From Gammaproteobacteria bacterium (GTDB lineage Bacteria; Pseudomonadota; Gammaproteobacteria; Pseudomonadales; Halieaceae): a DNA stretch of 51,083 nucleotides. The notes under the pieces are model-generated. The model was given only the letters and a program-made list of their open reading frames with translations. It searched no databases and had not been told where the DNA came from. This document shows, in pieces, positions 1-10,445 of the stretch. The DNA is taken from NCBI GenBank assembly GCA_030433415.1, contig JAUIMF010000016.1, positions 1-51,083 on the forward strand, read 5' to 3'. The number at the start of each line of letters is the position of its first letter. Within the stretch, counting starts at the first letter, position 1. Both the position numbers and the translations under genes were made by a program.

Positions 1-534
1 CTTGAGTGCGGGGGGGTACGGGCCCGCCGAGAGCATCTGCCGGTCGTGGTTGAATTCGAGCACCAGGGCGTCGCAGTCGTCGAAGGCTCGGCATACGTGG
101 GGTGTTGCGGACCCCAGATCTGTCAGCACGCCCACCCGCTGACCAGCGGACTCAACGCAGTACTGCACGGGCTCCCGCGCGTCGTGGGGCACCGCCACCG
201 CGCGAATGCGAAACGGCCCCAGGGACCATTCGGAATCCGCGTCGAAGCAGTGAATGGCCGCGCAGCCATCGATCCGCCCACTGGCGCAGGTGCCGTGGGT
301 CATGTAAACGGGAATTCGAAACTGCCGCGACAGCGCCGCCACACCGCTGCTGTGGTCGCTGTGCTCGTGGGTTACCAGAATGGCGTTCAGGGAAGCCAGG
401 TCTACGTCCAACTGCGCCGCGCGACGGGTGGCGTCGCGCACCGAGAACCCACAGTCGATAAGCAGGCGATGACCGTCGGCCTCGAGCAGCGTGCCGTTGC
501 CCCGGCTACCGCTACCCAGAAACGCCAACCGCAC
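1..534 (-). CDS. MBL-fold metallohydrolase (3' end outside window)
   Basis: Metallo-beta-lactamase-fold hydrolase of the small YycJ/PhnP-like cytosolic type; 178 residues are visible and the C-terminus lies beyond base 1. The N-terminus MRLAFLGSGSRGNGTLLEAD is typical of the family. The zinc-binding motif THEHSDHSSG (HxHxDH) sits near residues 58-67, followed by VPHDAREP and GVLTDLGS, the usual second metal-ligand segments. The start is GTG; its G is the last base of the bamC stop codon, so the gene is translationally coupled to bamC and is the last visible gene of a dapA-bamC-MBL operon. The substrate cannot be told from sequence: family members act as nucleases or cyclic phosphodiesterases. 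The assignment to the fold is firm, the function open. Confidence 0.85.
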   Translation of the reverse strand, partial: MRLAFLGSGSRGNGTLLEADGHRLLIDCGFSVRDATRRAAQLDVDLASLNAILVTHEHSDHSSGVAALSRQFRIPVYMTHGTCASGRIDGCAAIHCFDADSEWSLGPFRIRAVAVPHDAREPVQYCVESAGQRVGVLTDLGSATPHVCRAFDDCDALVLEFNHDRQMLSAGPYPPALK

Positions 535-1562
535 TAGTTGATGTTGCCCTTGATCAACACCAGCAGGGACTGAATCTGGGGCACAGTCAGGGCCTGTGGA
601 TCCTGCTCCGGGCGAATACGCAGTTCCATGCGCTCATCCGCAACGGCTTCCATGGTCATCAGCAGAGGAATGCCTGTGGCGGGGTGTTCATCCTCGCCAC
701 CACCAAACCAACCGAACCAGCCCGATTCCTCTTCGTCCTGATCGCCCACGTAGGTGATGTAGTACACCCCGGTGCTGCGGTTTCTATCCGTAATGTCAAA
801 ACCCGACAGCTCCAGGGAGCGCGCGGTCGACGCCCAGGCGCGGTTGAAGGGCAGCTCAAGACGAATGAGCGGGCCCTTCTCGTCATCGTCGAGCACCACC
901 CGGGCACTGGACTTGATCGACTGCTCCGCCATCATGGACACGGGCGCGGTGTCGGCACTGTTGGCGATGTACTGGGCCACGCTGCGCAGCATGTCTGCCT
1001 CCAGCTCCACGTCGTCGGACTGCTCCGGCCAACCCTCTACATTACTCTGATGCATCTGCAGTACATGCAGCTCACTGTTCCCCCGTTGTACTCCGCGATC
1101 TACGCGCAGCTGAAAACGGGAAGGCTGGGTCTGGTTTTGCAGCTCGAGATAGGTTGTTTCGATGATGCCGGCACGGGCATCCATGCGGGCAATATCAATA
1201 TTGGCGGCAGACAGAAACGCTCGCAGCTGTGGCCAGAGCTGGCCGGGAGCGACTGCGATGAGTGCCCAGCTGTCGTCCCCCAGCTTCTGAATACGGACCA
1301 ACTGATCCGCATTACCCGACACCAGGGGCGCAGGACGCGGTACATCGTCGCCCGTGTTGAACTGGGGGTCACTCTCTACCGGAGGGATCGCATAGATCTC
1401 GGTAATACGCTCGCTCTGCAAGCCCGGAGGCAACTCGATGGGCGCGATTTCCTGCGCTTGTTCGTAGTCACCGGCGTTATCGCGGAACAGCCCCTCGTCA
1501 CCGAACAGGTAGCCGCAACCAGACAACAGCAGAGTCAGTGGTATGACTAATACGCGCATCAT
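534..1562 (-). CDS. bamC: Outer membrane protein assembly factor BamC (lipoprotein)
   Basis: Lipoprotein subunit of the BAM complex, which folds beta-barrel proteins into the outer membrane. The 342-residue length matches E. coli BamC (344). A short signal peptide ends in the lipobox LLSGC with Cys at residue 16, followed by the YLFGDEGLFRDN segment typical of BamC homologues. Two domains follow, both with the BamC-like pattern of basic/aromatic strands. The open frame reaches further upstream, but that part lies inside dapA; the ATG at 1562 overlaps the dapA stop (ATGATG), and a second ATG follows immediately at 1559, so either may be used. The dapA-bamC adjacency is conserved in gammaproteobacteria. 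Confidence 0.9.
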   Translation of the reverse strand: MMRVLVIPLTLLLSGCGYLFGDEGLFRDNAGDYEQAQEIAPIELPPGLQSERITEIYAIPPVESDPQFNTGDDVPRPAPLVSGNADQLVRIQKLGDDSWALIAVAPGQLWPQLRAFLSAANIDIARMDARAGIIETTYLELQNQTQPSRFQLRVDRGVQRGNSELHVLQMHQSNVEGWPEQSDDVELEADMLRSVAQYIANSADTAPVSMMAEQSIKSSARVVLDDDEKGPLIRLELPFNRAWASTARSLELSGFDITDRNRSTGVYYITYVGDQDEEESGWFGWFGGGEDEHPATGIPLLMTMEAVADERMELRIRPEQDPQALTVPQIQSLLVLIKGNIN

Positions 1563-2443
1563 GCTTCCAGCGCTCCCAATACCGCTTCGATGCGGGCCGC
1601 CACCTCGCCCTCGGGCCAGGTCAGCGGAAGGCGAATGCCCTGTTGAATACGGCCCAGATGGGCCAGAGCATATTTCACGGGCATGGGATTGGCCTCGATA
1701 AAGAGCACTTCGTTGAGGTCCTCGATGCGCGCCTGCAAGTTCGCCACACCGGCACCGTCTTTCGCCAGGGCCGCACTGCACAGCGCCGCCATCAGCTGTG
1801 GGACTACATTGGCAGTGACCGAGATGTTGCCGGCGCCCCCGGCAAGGATCAGTTCCGCCGCCGTCGCATCATCACCAGAGAATATCGCGAAGCCCTCGGG
1901 GGCGCCGGCGATCAATTCACGACCGCGGGCGAGGTCGCCGGTGGCGTCCTTGATACCCACAATGTTGTCGATCTCTGCCAGGTGCAGCGCAGTCTCGTTG
2001 CTCAGATCCACCGCGGTGCGTCCAGGCACGTTGTAGAGCACCTGGGGAACCGACACCGCTTCGGCAATCGTGCGAAAGTGTTCATACAAACCGCGCTGCG
2101 AGGGTCGATTGTAGTAGGGCGTCACCAGCAGGCAGGCGTCGGCACCAGCTTCCGCCGCGCCCCGGGTCAGCTCCAGCGCTTCCCGCGTGGAATTCGCTCC
2201 GGTACCCGCCAGAACCGGCAGCCGGCCATCGAGGTGGCTCACGCAGTGCCGGATCACCTTGAGGTGCTCGGCCACGTCGAGGGTCGCACTCTCTCCCGTC
2301 GTGCCCACGGCACCAATTGCGGAGGTACCCGCGGCTACGTGCCAGTCGAGAAGGCCTTCCAGGGCCTGCCAGTCCACGCTGCCATCAGCGTGCATTGGCG
2401 TCACCAGGGCCACAATACTGCCCGTCAAAATACTCGTAGTCAT
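1559..2443 (-). CDS. dapA: 4-hydroxy-tetrahydrodipicolinate synthase
   Basis: Condenses pyruvate with aspartate semialdehyde, the first committed step of the lysine/diaminopimelate pathway; cytosolic TIM-barrel enzyme. Visible motifs: GAVGTTGESATL (the Thr-Thr of the proton relay), TPYYNRPSQRGLYEHF (catalytic Tyr), NVPGRTAVDLS (substrate Arg) and GIKDATGD with the Schiff-base Lys. The start chosen, ATG at 2443 (MTTSILTGSIVALVTPM), gives 294 residues against 292 in E. coli; the frame is open upstream for 19 more residues, but these do not resemble the family and no clear ribosome binding site supports either. First gene of the dapA-bamC-MBL operon. Confidence 0.95.
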   Translation of the reverse strand: MTTSILTGSIVALVTPMHADGSVDWQALEGLLDWHVAAGTSAIGAVGTTGESATLDVAEHLKVIRHCVSHLDGRLPVLAGTGANSTREALELTRGAAEAGADACLLVTPYYNRPSQRGLYEHFRTIAEAVSVPQVLYNVPGRTAVDLSNETALHLAEIDNIVGIKDATGDLARGRELIAGAPEGFAIFSGDDATAAELILAGGAGNISVTANVVPQLMAALCSAALAKDGAGVANLQARIEDLNEVLFIEANPMPVKYALAHLGRIQQGIRLPLTWPEGEVAARIEAVLGALEA

Positions 2444-2551
2444 CAGTGGATTCGCACCGCCAGCGGATGCGGAGATTCTCGCGCCGTTGAAGGCGGCCAA
2501 TTATCCATGACAATATGCTGAACACAAGCTGACTCGTAAGAGAGAAACCCC

Positions 2552-3124
2552 TTGACGACACTCCCTGGCCCCCGGGGCACCTCCTTTCAGGCCGCTGCTC
2601 GCGCCTCGACCGGCAAAGCGCCTAGGCGGATTTGTACGGTCGTGCTGCTGACCGCTATCTCATGGATGCTGCCATTTGCCAGCGCCCAGAACGGTGACGA
2701 AATCCTCATATCGCCGCTCAACCCGCTGGATCGCCAGTACATGGACGCACAGCGCCAGTACATTACGGAACTGACACTGCGCCACTACGGCGGGCGTTGC
2801 TGTCGCAGCAGCAGCGAGCTGGACTACCTGCAACGACTGCTTGACGATGGGATCGTGACCGGGAATGACCGCGAGGCGCTCCAGGCCATGGGCATACTCC
2901 TGGGCGACCTGCTCGCCACCGAGCTGGACCTGCAGTGGGTGGTCTATGAAGACCGGCAGGGACGCAGCCGGGCCTTGCGCCTGGATGAAACAGACAACTA
3001 TCTGTTTCCCGTAACCATGATTTCGCGGCGGCGGGAAGCTGACGACCGCACCCCCGTGGAGGCCATCTACCGCAAAGCCGTGGATGATCTCGAGGCCGTA
3101 CGTCCGCCGCTGCCGTTCCAGTAA
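2552..3124 (+). CDS. Secreted DUF3806 protein
   Basis: Protein of 190 residues with a likely signal peptide (RRICTVVLLTAISWMLPFAS then AQ, residues about 25-46) and a C-terminal DUF3806-like domain. The recognisable part is WVVYEDRQGRSRALRL followed by NYLFPVTMISRRRE and a VEAIYRKAVDDL tail, close to the pattern of that uncharacterised family. Two adjacent cysteines (GGRCCRSS) sit in the mature part. The start is TTG at 2552 with an AGAGAG-like stretch upstream; this gives an unusually long n-region, so the true start may be slightly downstream. It points away from dapA and lies 21 bases before the MlaE-like gene. Function unknown. Confidence 0.65.
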   Translation: MTTLPGPRGTSFQAAARASTGKAPRRICTVVLLTAISWMLPFASAQNGDEILISPLNPLDRQYMDAQRQYITELTLRHYGGRCCRSSSELDYLQRLLDDGIVTGNDREALQAMGILLGDLLATELDLQWVVYEDRQGRSRALRLDETDNYLFPVTMISRRREADDRTPVEAIYRKAVDDLEAVRPPLPFQ

Positions 3125-3145
3125 ATCACCGCAGTCGCCAAGCGC

Positions 3146-4252
3146 ATGACCGCTGACACGCCCCAAGCCGTTCTACAGGCTCCACAGCAGAGCCTTGTAC
3201 TGAGTGGTGACTGGCGCGCGGCCACGGTTCCCGATCTGGCCAGGGCGATCGCCCCATACCCCTCCTCCCAGCCCTTGACCGTGGACCTGAACGGCGTCAG
3301 CGCGTGGGACAGTCGACTCACGGCCCAGCTTCTTGGACTGGAACGGCGCATTGCACCAGCCACCCTCGACCTCATTGGCGCCGAGGACGACCAACGCAAA
3401 CTACTCGAACTCGCGCGCAGCGTGCCCCTGCACGTACCCCCGCAGCAAACGCGCCGCGCAGTCCTGAATCTGGATGGTTTGCGCGCCTCGCTGGCGCAGC
3501 TGGGAGACGGTCTGCTGGATTCCCTGGCATTCCTGGGGGCGGTACTGACGGCCTCGGCGAAATCGCTGGCGGGACGCGGTGGCATGCGACAGCGCGAGCT
3601 CATGTCGGCGTGCTATCTCGCCGGTCCCAATGCCCTGGGCATCATCACCCTGACAAGCGTGCTGGTGGGCATGATCCTCGCCTATCTCGGCGCGGCGCAG
3701 CTTCAGCAGTTCGGTGCCGCTATCTATGTGGCCGACCTTGTGGCCGTGGGCATGCTGCGTGAAATGGGTGCCCTCATGACCGCGGTGGTTATGGCAGGCC
3801 GCACGGGCGCGGCTTACGCTGCACAACTGTCGACGATGCAGGGCAACGAAGAGATCGACGCGATCCGTACCCTGGGTATCAATCCCATGGAGTTTCTGGT
3901 TGTTCCCCGCGTGCTCGCCCTGGTGGCCATGATGCCGCTACTGGTGATTTTTGCCGACGCGCTGGGGATATTTGGCGGCGCCATTGTCGCGGGCGGAATG
4001 GGCGTTACCCCCCTGCAGTACATGAGTCAGCTCAACAGTGCCGTGAGCACGGACCACTTTGTTATCGGCCTGATCAAAGCGTTTGTGTTCGCTGTACTGA
4101 TCGCAACGGCGGGCTGCCGCGCTGGCATGAACGCCGGTAGAAACTCTGCCGCCGTGGGTCGCGCCACCACCGACGCCGTAGTTACTTCAGTGATTTACCT
4201 GATCGTTGCCGACGCAGCGATCAATATTCTCTGCCAACAGCTGGGGTATTGA
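3146..4252 (+). CDS. MlaE-family ABC permease with N-terminal STAS-like domain
   Basis: Membrane permease of an MCE-type (Mla-like) phospholipid transporter in the inner membrane. Residues 1 to about 105 are soluble and look like a STAS domain (VDLNGVSAWDSRLTAQLLGL), the role played by the separate MlaB protein in E. coli; the remainder is the MlaE permease. Diagnostic stretches are LREMGALMTAVVMAGRTGAA and GNEEIDAIRTLGINPMEFLV, followed by several hydrophobic helices. The start ATG is at 3146. Its stop overlaps the start of the ATPase gene, so the transporter genes are tightly coupled. The fused layout is common among MlaE homologues outside enterics. The cargo is inferred to be lipid from the family only. 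Confidence 0.88.
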   Translation: MTADTPQAVLQAPQQSLVLSGDWRAATVPDLARAIAPYPSSQPLTVDLNGVSAWDSRLTAQLLGLERRIAPATLDLIGAEDDQRKLLELARSVPLHVPPQQTRRAVLNLDGLRASLAQLGDGLLDSLAFLGAVLTASAKSLAGRGGMRQRELMSACYLAGPNALGIITLTSVLVGMILAYLGAAQLQQFGAAIYVADLVAVGMLREMGALMTAVVMAGRTGAAYAAQLSTMQGNEEIDAIRTLGINPMEFLVVPRVLALVAMMPLLVIFADALGIFGGAIVAGGMGVTPLQYMSQLNSAVSTDHFVIGLIKAFVFAVLIATAGCRAGMNAGRNSAAVGRATTDAVVTSVIYLIVADAAINILCQQLGY

Positions 4253-5013
4253 GCGTGGGCGACGCGGTCATCAGTGTGAAAGACATGACCATGGCCTACG
4301 GCCGCCGGGTCATCCAGCGCGATCTGACATTTGAAGTCCAGCGCGGTGACATTTTCGTCATCATGGGTGGCTCAGGCTGCGGCAAGAGCTCACTGCTGAA
4401 ACACCTGCTGGGCCTACTGAGCCCTGCATCCGGGGACATCTATTACGGCGAGCAGAGCTTTACCAGGGCATCGACTTTGGAACGGGATCGATTGCGGCAG
4501 CGCTGGGGCATTACCTACCAGTCGGGCGGGCTCATCAGTGCCATGACCCTGGCCCAGAACGTAGCGCTGCCGCTCGAACAATACAGCGACTTCGATGCCC
4601 GCACGATTCGAGATATCGTCGCACTGAAACTCGCCCTGGTCGGCCTGGACGGTTACCAGACCTATATGCCCTCAGAGATTTCCGGCGGTATGCGCAAACG
4701 CGCCGCGCTGGCGCGTGCAATCGCGCTGGACCCTGATATCCTCTTCTTCGACGAGCCCTCGGCGGGTCTCGACCCCATCAGTTCACGGCGTCTTGATGAC
4801 CTCATTCTCCAGATCAAGGAATCCACGGGAGCCACAGTTGTGATGGTGACGCACGAACTACCCAGCATCTTCGCCATTGCCAATAACAGCATCTATCTTG
4901 ATGCGGGCACCCAGCGCCTCATTGACCGGGGGAATCCCGCCTGGCTGCGGGAACACAGTGAAAACGCAGTGGTACGCCAGTTCCTGAATCGCGCTGGAGA
5001 TGCCCATGAGTGA
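4249..5013 (+). CDS. MlaF-like ABC transporter ATPase
   Basis: Cytosolic ATPase that powers the MCE transporter. All ABC motifs are intact: Walker A GGSGCGKSS near residue 41, Q-loop region ITYQSGGL, signature SGGMRKRAALARA, Walker B ILFFDEPSAGLDP and the H-loop VTHEL. The length of 254 residues is normal (MlaF about 269). The start is either TTG at 4249, overlapping the permease stop, or GTG at 4255 two codons later; both give nearly the same protein. The 3' end overlaps the start of the MCE gene. Confidence 0.92.
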   Translation: MSVGDAVISVKDMTMAYGRRVIQRDLTFEVQRGDIFVIMGGSGCGKSSLLKHLLGLLSPASGDIYYGEQSFTRASTLERDRLRQRWGITYQSGGLISAMTLAQNVALPLEQYSDFDARTIRDIVALKLALVGLDGYQTYMPSEISGGMRKRAALARAIALDPDILFFDEPSAGLDPISSRRLDDLILQIKESTGATVVMVTHELPSIFAIANNSIYLDAGTQRLIDRGNPAWLREHSENAVVRQFLNRAGDAHE

Positions 5014-5977
5014 ATACCGTGGCAGCGTACTCGTTGGTGCCTTCGTGGTCGGCGCGGTGGTCATTGCGTTTGCCGGCGCTCTGTTCTTTGCCGGTGGAGG
5101 CTTCGGTGGCGAGCGTAGCAAGGTCGTCATGGCCTTTGACGGCTCCCTGCACGGACTCACGATCGGCGCCCCCATCGCCCTGCGTGGTGTCACCGTGGGT
5201 CAGATCACCGACATCGACCTGCTGCTGGATGGCGAATCAGGCAGCGTCACGATGGCGGTGATGGGCGAGATCGACCCCAACTCCATGCAGATAAGCGGCT
5301 CCGTGGGCGACTCGATCCACGACGAACTCGTCGCCCGGGGACTGCGTGCCCAGCTCAACACCCAGAGCCTGCTCACAGGCCTGCTGTACGTGCAACTGGA
5401 CTTCCATCCGGACACACAGGTAGAAATGAAAACGCTGGAGAATTACCCCTACCCCCAGATTCCCACCATTCCCACCGAACTGGAGCAGTTACGCCAGACC
5501 CTGGAATCCATCGACTACAGCGCGATCGTCGCCAACATCGACCGCATCGCCTCTGGCCTTGACAGCCTGCTCAACAGCGAACAGATGCAGGCGCTACCAG
5601 CGTCGCTGCAAAGCAGCCTCGCATCGATAGAAGCAGCCAGTACACGCCTGGACGCCACGCTCGCAGACACCAGTCCACGCCTGGCGCAGCTTCTGGACGA
5701 GGGTAATACCACCCTCGCCACGCTCAACAGCCGCCTGCCGGAAATCGGCGACAATCTGAACAACTCCCTGGCATCGCTCGATACGGCGCTGGCGAGCGCC
5801 AGCGCGACATTACAACGTATTGAGGATGCGGCCGCACCGGATTCAGGCCCGCGACGGCAGATGAGCCGGGCGATGCACGATCTGTCTCTCGCCGCCCGCT
5901 CCCTGCGCTCCCTTGCACGCACGTTGGAAGAAAACCCCCAGGCGCTGCTGCGCGGACGAACCGAGGCACCCCAATGA
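5006..5977 (+). CDS. MCE-domain substrate-binding protein (MlaD-like)
   Basis: Inner-membrane-anchored periplasmic MCE protein that, in characterised relatives, forms the hexameric ring passing lipid to the ABC permease. A single N-terminal helix (residues about 8-29, GSVLVGAFVVGAVVIAFAGA) is followed by one MCE domain with IGAPIALRGVTVGQITDIDL and a long, predicted helical C-terminus rich in Ser, Leu and Ala (residues about 165-300) that could form a needle or coiled coil as in PqiB and YebT. ATG at 5006 is preferred over ATG at 5000 because GGAGA at 4996-5000 is correctly spaced. At 323 residues it is longer than MlaD (183), closer to PqiB-type proteins with one domain. Confidence 0.88.
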   Translation: MSEYRGSVLVGAFVVGAVVIAFAGALFFAGGGFGGERSKVVMAFDGSLHGLTIGAPIALRGVTVGQITDIDLLLDGESGSVTMAVMGEIDPNSMQISGSVGDSIHDELVARGLRAQLNTQSLLTGLLYVQLDFHPDTQVEMKTLENYPYPQIPTIPTELEQLRQTLESIDYSAIVANIDRIASGLDSLLNSEQMQALPASLQSSLASIEAASTRLDATLADTSPRLAQLLDEGNTTLATLNSRLPEIGDNLNNSLASLDTALASASATLQRIEDAAAPDSGPRRQMSRAMHDLSLAARSLRSLARTLEENPQALLRGRTEAPQ

Positions 5978-6582
5978 GATGGCGTAACCCTCTTGGTGGA
6001 CTGGCGATAATGCTGTTGCTCGGCGCCTGCGCCGTCAATGCGCCGCCGATACAGCATTTTCAACTGAGCGATGGATCGCCACCCGCGGCCACGACTGACA
6101 GCCCAGTGATCATGCTCGAGACCATCCGCCTGCCGGATTTTCTGCTGCGCGAGGAATTGCTGCTGCGTGATGGCGAATACAGCCTGCGCTATGACCCCAC
6201 GCGACGCTGGGCCGAGCCCGTGGATCTGGGTGTACAGCGCGTCATCGCCAATCGCCTGGAGTCGCGACTCAATACGCGCCGGGTGAGCCGCTTCCCCCAG
6301 GTGCCTCACGGCACCACCGTGGACTGGCGTCTCACGGTCACGGTCGAACACCTTGAGCGCGACGGAAACAACGCGCTTATCAGTGCCGAAGGCCGCTGGG
6401 CCAGGGCGAGCGATGACGAAACCGTCGCCGTCGTGACCTTCAGCGAAACCAGCGCCCTTAGTGGCATTGATGGCAATGAAATCGCCGCCGCCCTGAGTGA
6501 ACTGCTGTGGCGCTTCGCTGACGCCCTGGCCGACGCACTTCCCAGGGATTCAGTGGCGCAGTTGTCACCGGATCAAGGCTAA
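5974..6582 (+). CDS. ABC-type transport auxiliary lipoprotein (PqiC-like)
   Basis: Lipoprotein of 202 residues whose gene overlaps the MCE gene by ATGA and closes the transporter operon. The signal peptide ends in LLLGAC (lipobox) with Cys near residue 19, and the mature part begins with PPIQHFQLSDG, the start typical of the PqiC/ABC-transport-auxiliary lipoprotein family (DUF330-like). YSLRYDPTRRWAEPVDLGVQ is also characteristic. In the family these lipoproteins sit in the outer membrane and are thought to receive the MCE tunnel. There is no MlaC or MlaB gene nearby, so this is a PqiC-type rather than Mla-type partner set. Confidence 0.85.
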   Translation: MRWRNPLGGLAIMLLLGACAVNAPPIQHFQLSDGSPPAATTDSPVIMLETIRLPDFLLREELLLRDGEYSLRYDPTRRWAEPVDLGVQRVIANRLESRLNTRRVSRFPQVPHGTTVDWRLTVTVEHLERDGNNALISAEGRWARASDDETVAVVTFSETSALSGIDGNEIAAALSELLWRFADALADALPRDSVAQLSPDQG

Positions 6583-6612
6583 CGCTCACCCTACAGACCA
6601 CGGAGACCCCCG

Positions 6613-7449
6613 ATGGAATACCTTCAAGACACGGAAAAATGGCTGCCTAAAGTCATCGAATATGGCATCGCCCTGGGATTGGCGATCCTTATCTTCTACA
6701 TCGGCCGTTTCATCGTCGGCCGCATCGTTGCGGTGGTGCAGAAGGTCATGCTGTCGCGAGGTATGGACGAGACGCTGGTGAACTTCGTCTGTTCCATTCT
6801 GCGCTGGCTAGGCCTGCTGTTTGTGGTAATCGCCGCGCTCAGTCAGCTCGGCGTTGACACCACGTCACTGGTCGCCCTGCTCGGCGCCGCAGGTCTGGCC
6901 ATCGGCCTGTCGCTGCAAAGCTCCCTGGGGAATTTCGCCGCCGGGGTCATGCTGATCATCTTCAAACCGTTCAAGAAAGGCGATTTCATCGACGCCGGTG
7001 GCGCCATGGGCGTTGTACAGAACATCACCATATTCACCACGGTGATGACCACGCCTGACAACAAGGAGATCATCGTACCCAACGGCGCCATCATCGGCGG
7101 CAACATCACCAACTTCTCGGCGCGACCGACGCGCCGCGTGGACATGACCTTTGGCGTTTCCTACGGCGATGATCTGAAAAAAGCCAAGGCCATACTCGAA
7201 GACATCATCGCCGCGGACTCACGGGTTCTGGCTGAGCCCGCACCGGTGATCACCGTGGGCGCTCTCGCCGATTCGAGCGTAAACTTTCTTGTGCGACCCT
7301 GGGTGAATTCTGCGGACTACTGGGGCGTGCTCTGGGACACCACGGAAGCCGTGAAACTGCGCTTTGATGCCGCAGGTATCAGCATTCCGTTCCCACAGAT
7401 GGAACTGCACATGGCCAGCGGTGACGACAACGAGTCCGAGGCCGCCTGA
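6613..7449 (+). CDS. Small-conductance mechanosensitive channel (MscS family)
   Basis: Inner-membrane channel that opens under membrane tension during hypo-osmotic shock. At 278 residues it is the size of E. coli MscS (286). Three N-terminal transmembrane helices are visible; the third is the Gly/Ala-rich pore helix LVALLGAAGLAIGLSLQSSL, which leads into FAAGVMLIIFKPFKKGDFID, the start of the beta domain. The conserved PNGAIIGGNITNFS loop and a C-terminal alpha/beta domain follow. GGAG is correctly spaced before ATG 6613. It lies 30 bases after the lipoprotein gene and may be cotranscribed. A GC-rich inverted repeat follows the stop. Confidence 0.92.
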   Translation: MEYLQDTEKWLPKVIEYGIALGLAILIFYIGRFIVGRIVAVVQKVMLSRGMDETLVNFVCSILRWLGLLFVVIAALSQLGVDTTSLVALLGAAGLAIGLSLQSSLGNFAAGVMLIIFKPFKKGDFIDAGGAMGVVQNITIFTTVMTTPDNKEIIVPNGAIIGGNITNFSARPTRRVDMTFGVSYGDDLKKAKAILEDIIAADSRVLAEPAPVITVGALADSSVNFLVRPWVNSADYWGVLWDTTEAVKLRFDAAGISIPFPQMELHMASGDDNESEAA

Positions 7450-7456
7450 TAGCACC

Positions 7457-7475
7457 GCGGCCCCTCAGGGGCCGC
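7457..7475. terminator. GC-rich inverted repeat between convergent mscS-like and sppA genes
   Basis: A perfect 8-bp inverted repeat GCGGCCCC / GGGGCCGC with a three-base loop (TCA) lies between the two converging stop codons; the sppA stop codon itself forms the loop. There is no T-run on either side, so it is not a textbook intrinsic terminator, but the position suits a pause or stop for both transcripts. Confidence 0.45.
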
Positions 7476-9284
7476 ATACAAGGCAGCGCATATAGAGGTG
7501 CCGGGGATCGTCGAGGCTCTCGATGAGATCCGCGGCACGATTCAGGGGTTCCCCAAAGGTCGCCACAAGCGGTGCAATGTAACCGGCCAGACCGTTGGAC
7601 CGCTGCCCCAGCACGTTACCGAGTTGCTGCATCAGGATTTGCCGAGAATCAAAGGGTGGTTCGATGGCGATGACGTCGTAGTCTCCCTCGGTCAGTCCCG
7701 CCAGTTTCGCCGCTTCGGCTACCGCGGTATCGAGGCTGCCCAACTGGTCCACGAGCCCATCGCGCATGGCCCTGCCCGCGCTGAGTACCCGCCCTTGGGC
7801 AAGGCTGTCCACCGTCGCACGGTCCATACCCCGGGCTTCCATCACCAATCCTAGAAAGCGTTCGTACAGATCATCCACGGACTGCTGGAGCGCGTCCGCC
7901 ACCCGGGGCGACAGGGGACGGTCCGGCCGTAGACCACCGGCGATGGCTGTTGTGCCTACCCCGTCGGTAAAGACTCCGCCTCGGGCCAACAGCCGGTCGA
8001 CGGTGGGGAACGCGGCAAACACGCCAATGCTGCCCGTGATGGTCATGGGCGTAGCGACCACCCGGTCCGCGGCGGTGGCAATGTAATAACCGCCGGATGC
8101 TGCCACGTTGCCCATGCTGACCACCACCGGCATACCCTCGTCACGAATTCTCGCCATCTCTTCGCGGATGACCTCTGAGGCGAACACGCTGCCGCCACCA
8201 GAACTCACGCGCACCACAATGGCCCGGGTACCGTCGCGCTCCGCTGTCTCACGCAGACGACGCGCCAGCGTATCGCCACCAATTCGCCCCGCCGGTTGCT
8301 CGCCGGGCATAATGCTGCCCTGCGCCGTCACAATGGCAACGGTTTCACGACCGGGCAGCAGCAGCCTCGGCCGCTCGCGGCGGACATAATGTTCGAAGGG
8401 CACGGCCTGATAGCGGCCCTTGTCGTCTGTCGCTCCCACCAGTGCCGCGAGATACGCATCGCGCTGCTCCCGGTGAAGAAGATCGTCGACGAGGCCCGCA
8501 TCCAGCACCAGCTTCGCACTGTCGCCACCCGCCTCGCGCAGGCGTTCGTCATAGTGGTTCAGCAGCGCATTGACGCTGCCGGGCTCCAGCTGGCGTCGGG
8601 CTTCGACGGTATCGGTATAGGACGTCCAGAGATCACCCAGCCAGCGCGCCGTGATCTCCCGCTCGCCATCGGACATATCGCGGCGCAGCAACGGCTCAGC
8701 GATGGACTTGAACTCGCCGGCGCGAAATACATGAACTGAAACCGACAGTTTTTCGAGGGCCTCCGCGAAGTAGTTCCCGAAGACACCATAGCCCTCGAGG
8801 GCGACGGTGCCGTAGGGGTGAATCAGCAGCGTATCGGCCTCCACCGCCAGGCGGTACTGATCCTGGGTGAAATAGTCGCCCACGGCGACGACAGGCTTGC
8901 CCGTCTCGCGAAACCGCGCGATAGCCTCACCCAGCTCCCAACTCTTGCTCTGACCGATCGAAACCATCTGGTCGAGGTCCAGCACCAGGGCAACAATGCG
9001 TTCGTCATCGCGGGCCATATCCACGCTGTCGATCAGATCGGCCAGCAACACCTCGCGATCGACGTTGTCCACGGGTAACAGCAACCCTGAGGCATCGATG
9101 CGGGTGCGTTCATCGACCACCACGCCACGAGGCTCGAGTAGCAGCGCGGCGCGCTCCGGCAAAGGTTCAGGGCGGTCCGTTAACACTATCCACAGCACCA
9201 GCAGCAGCGCCAGAAACAACAGGTTCGCGAGCGCCACCCGAACCAGCGTAACGCCGTTCCATAGACCTCGTAGCAGACGTTTGA

Positions 9285-9288
<4 letters not shown>
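7465..9288 (-). CDS. sppA: Signal peptide peptidase SppA, 67-kDa type
   Basis: Inner-membrane serine protease that degrades cleaved signal peptides. At 607 residues it is the long, duplicated form (E. coli 618). An N-terminal anchor helix (about residues 16-37) is followed by two ClpP-like S49 domains. The general-base Lys is in FKSIAEPLLRRDMSDGE, and the nucleophile Ser in GNVAASGGYYIATA after SSGGGSVFASEVIREE. The start is GTG at 9288, with AGGAG seven bases upstream; this GTGA overlaps the stop of the DUF2069 gene. It is the last gene of a wrbA-DUF2069-sppA run. Confidence 0.93.
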
Positions 9289-10414
<1,126 letters not shown>

Positions 10415-10445
10415 TCACTGGCCGCACCTAAAGGTGTGCAGTTTC

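Noticed and set aside
46-1550. Long plus-strand open frames opposite the MBL-fold and bamC genes
   Set aside because: They are mirror frames of confidently identified genes in GC-rich DNA, with composition unlike proteins and no motifs.
1562-1781. N-terminal extension of bamC upstream of ATG 1562
   Set aside because: The added residues are Arg/Gly-rich, lie inside dapA and would displace the signal peptide; the short start gives a proper lipoprotein.
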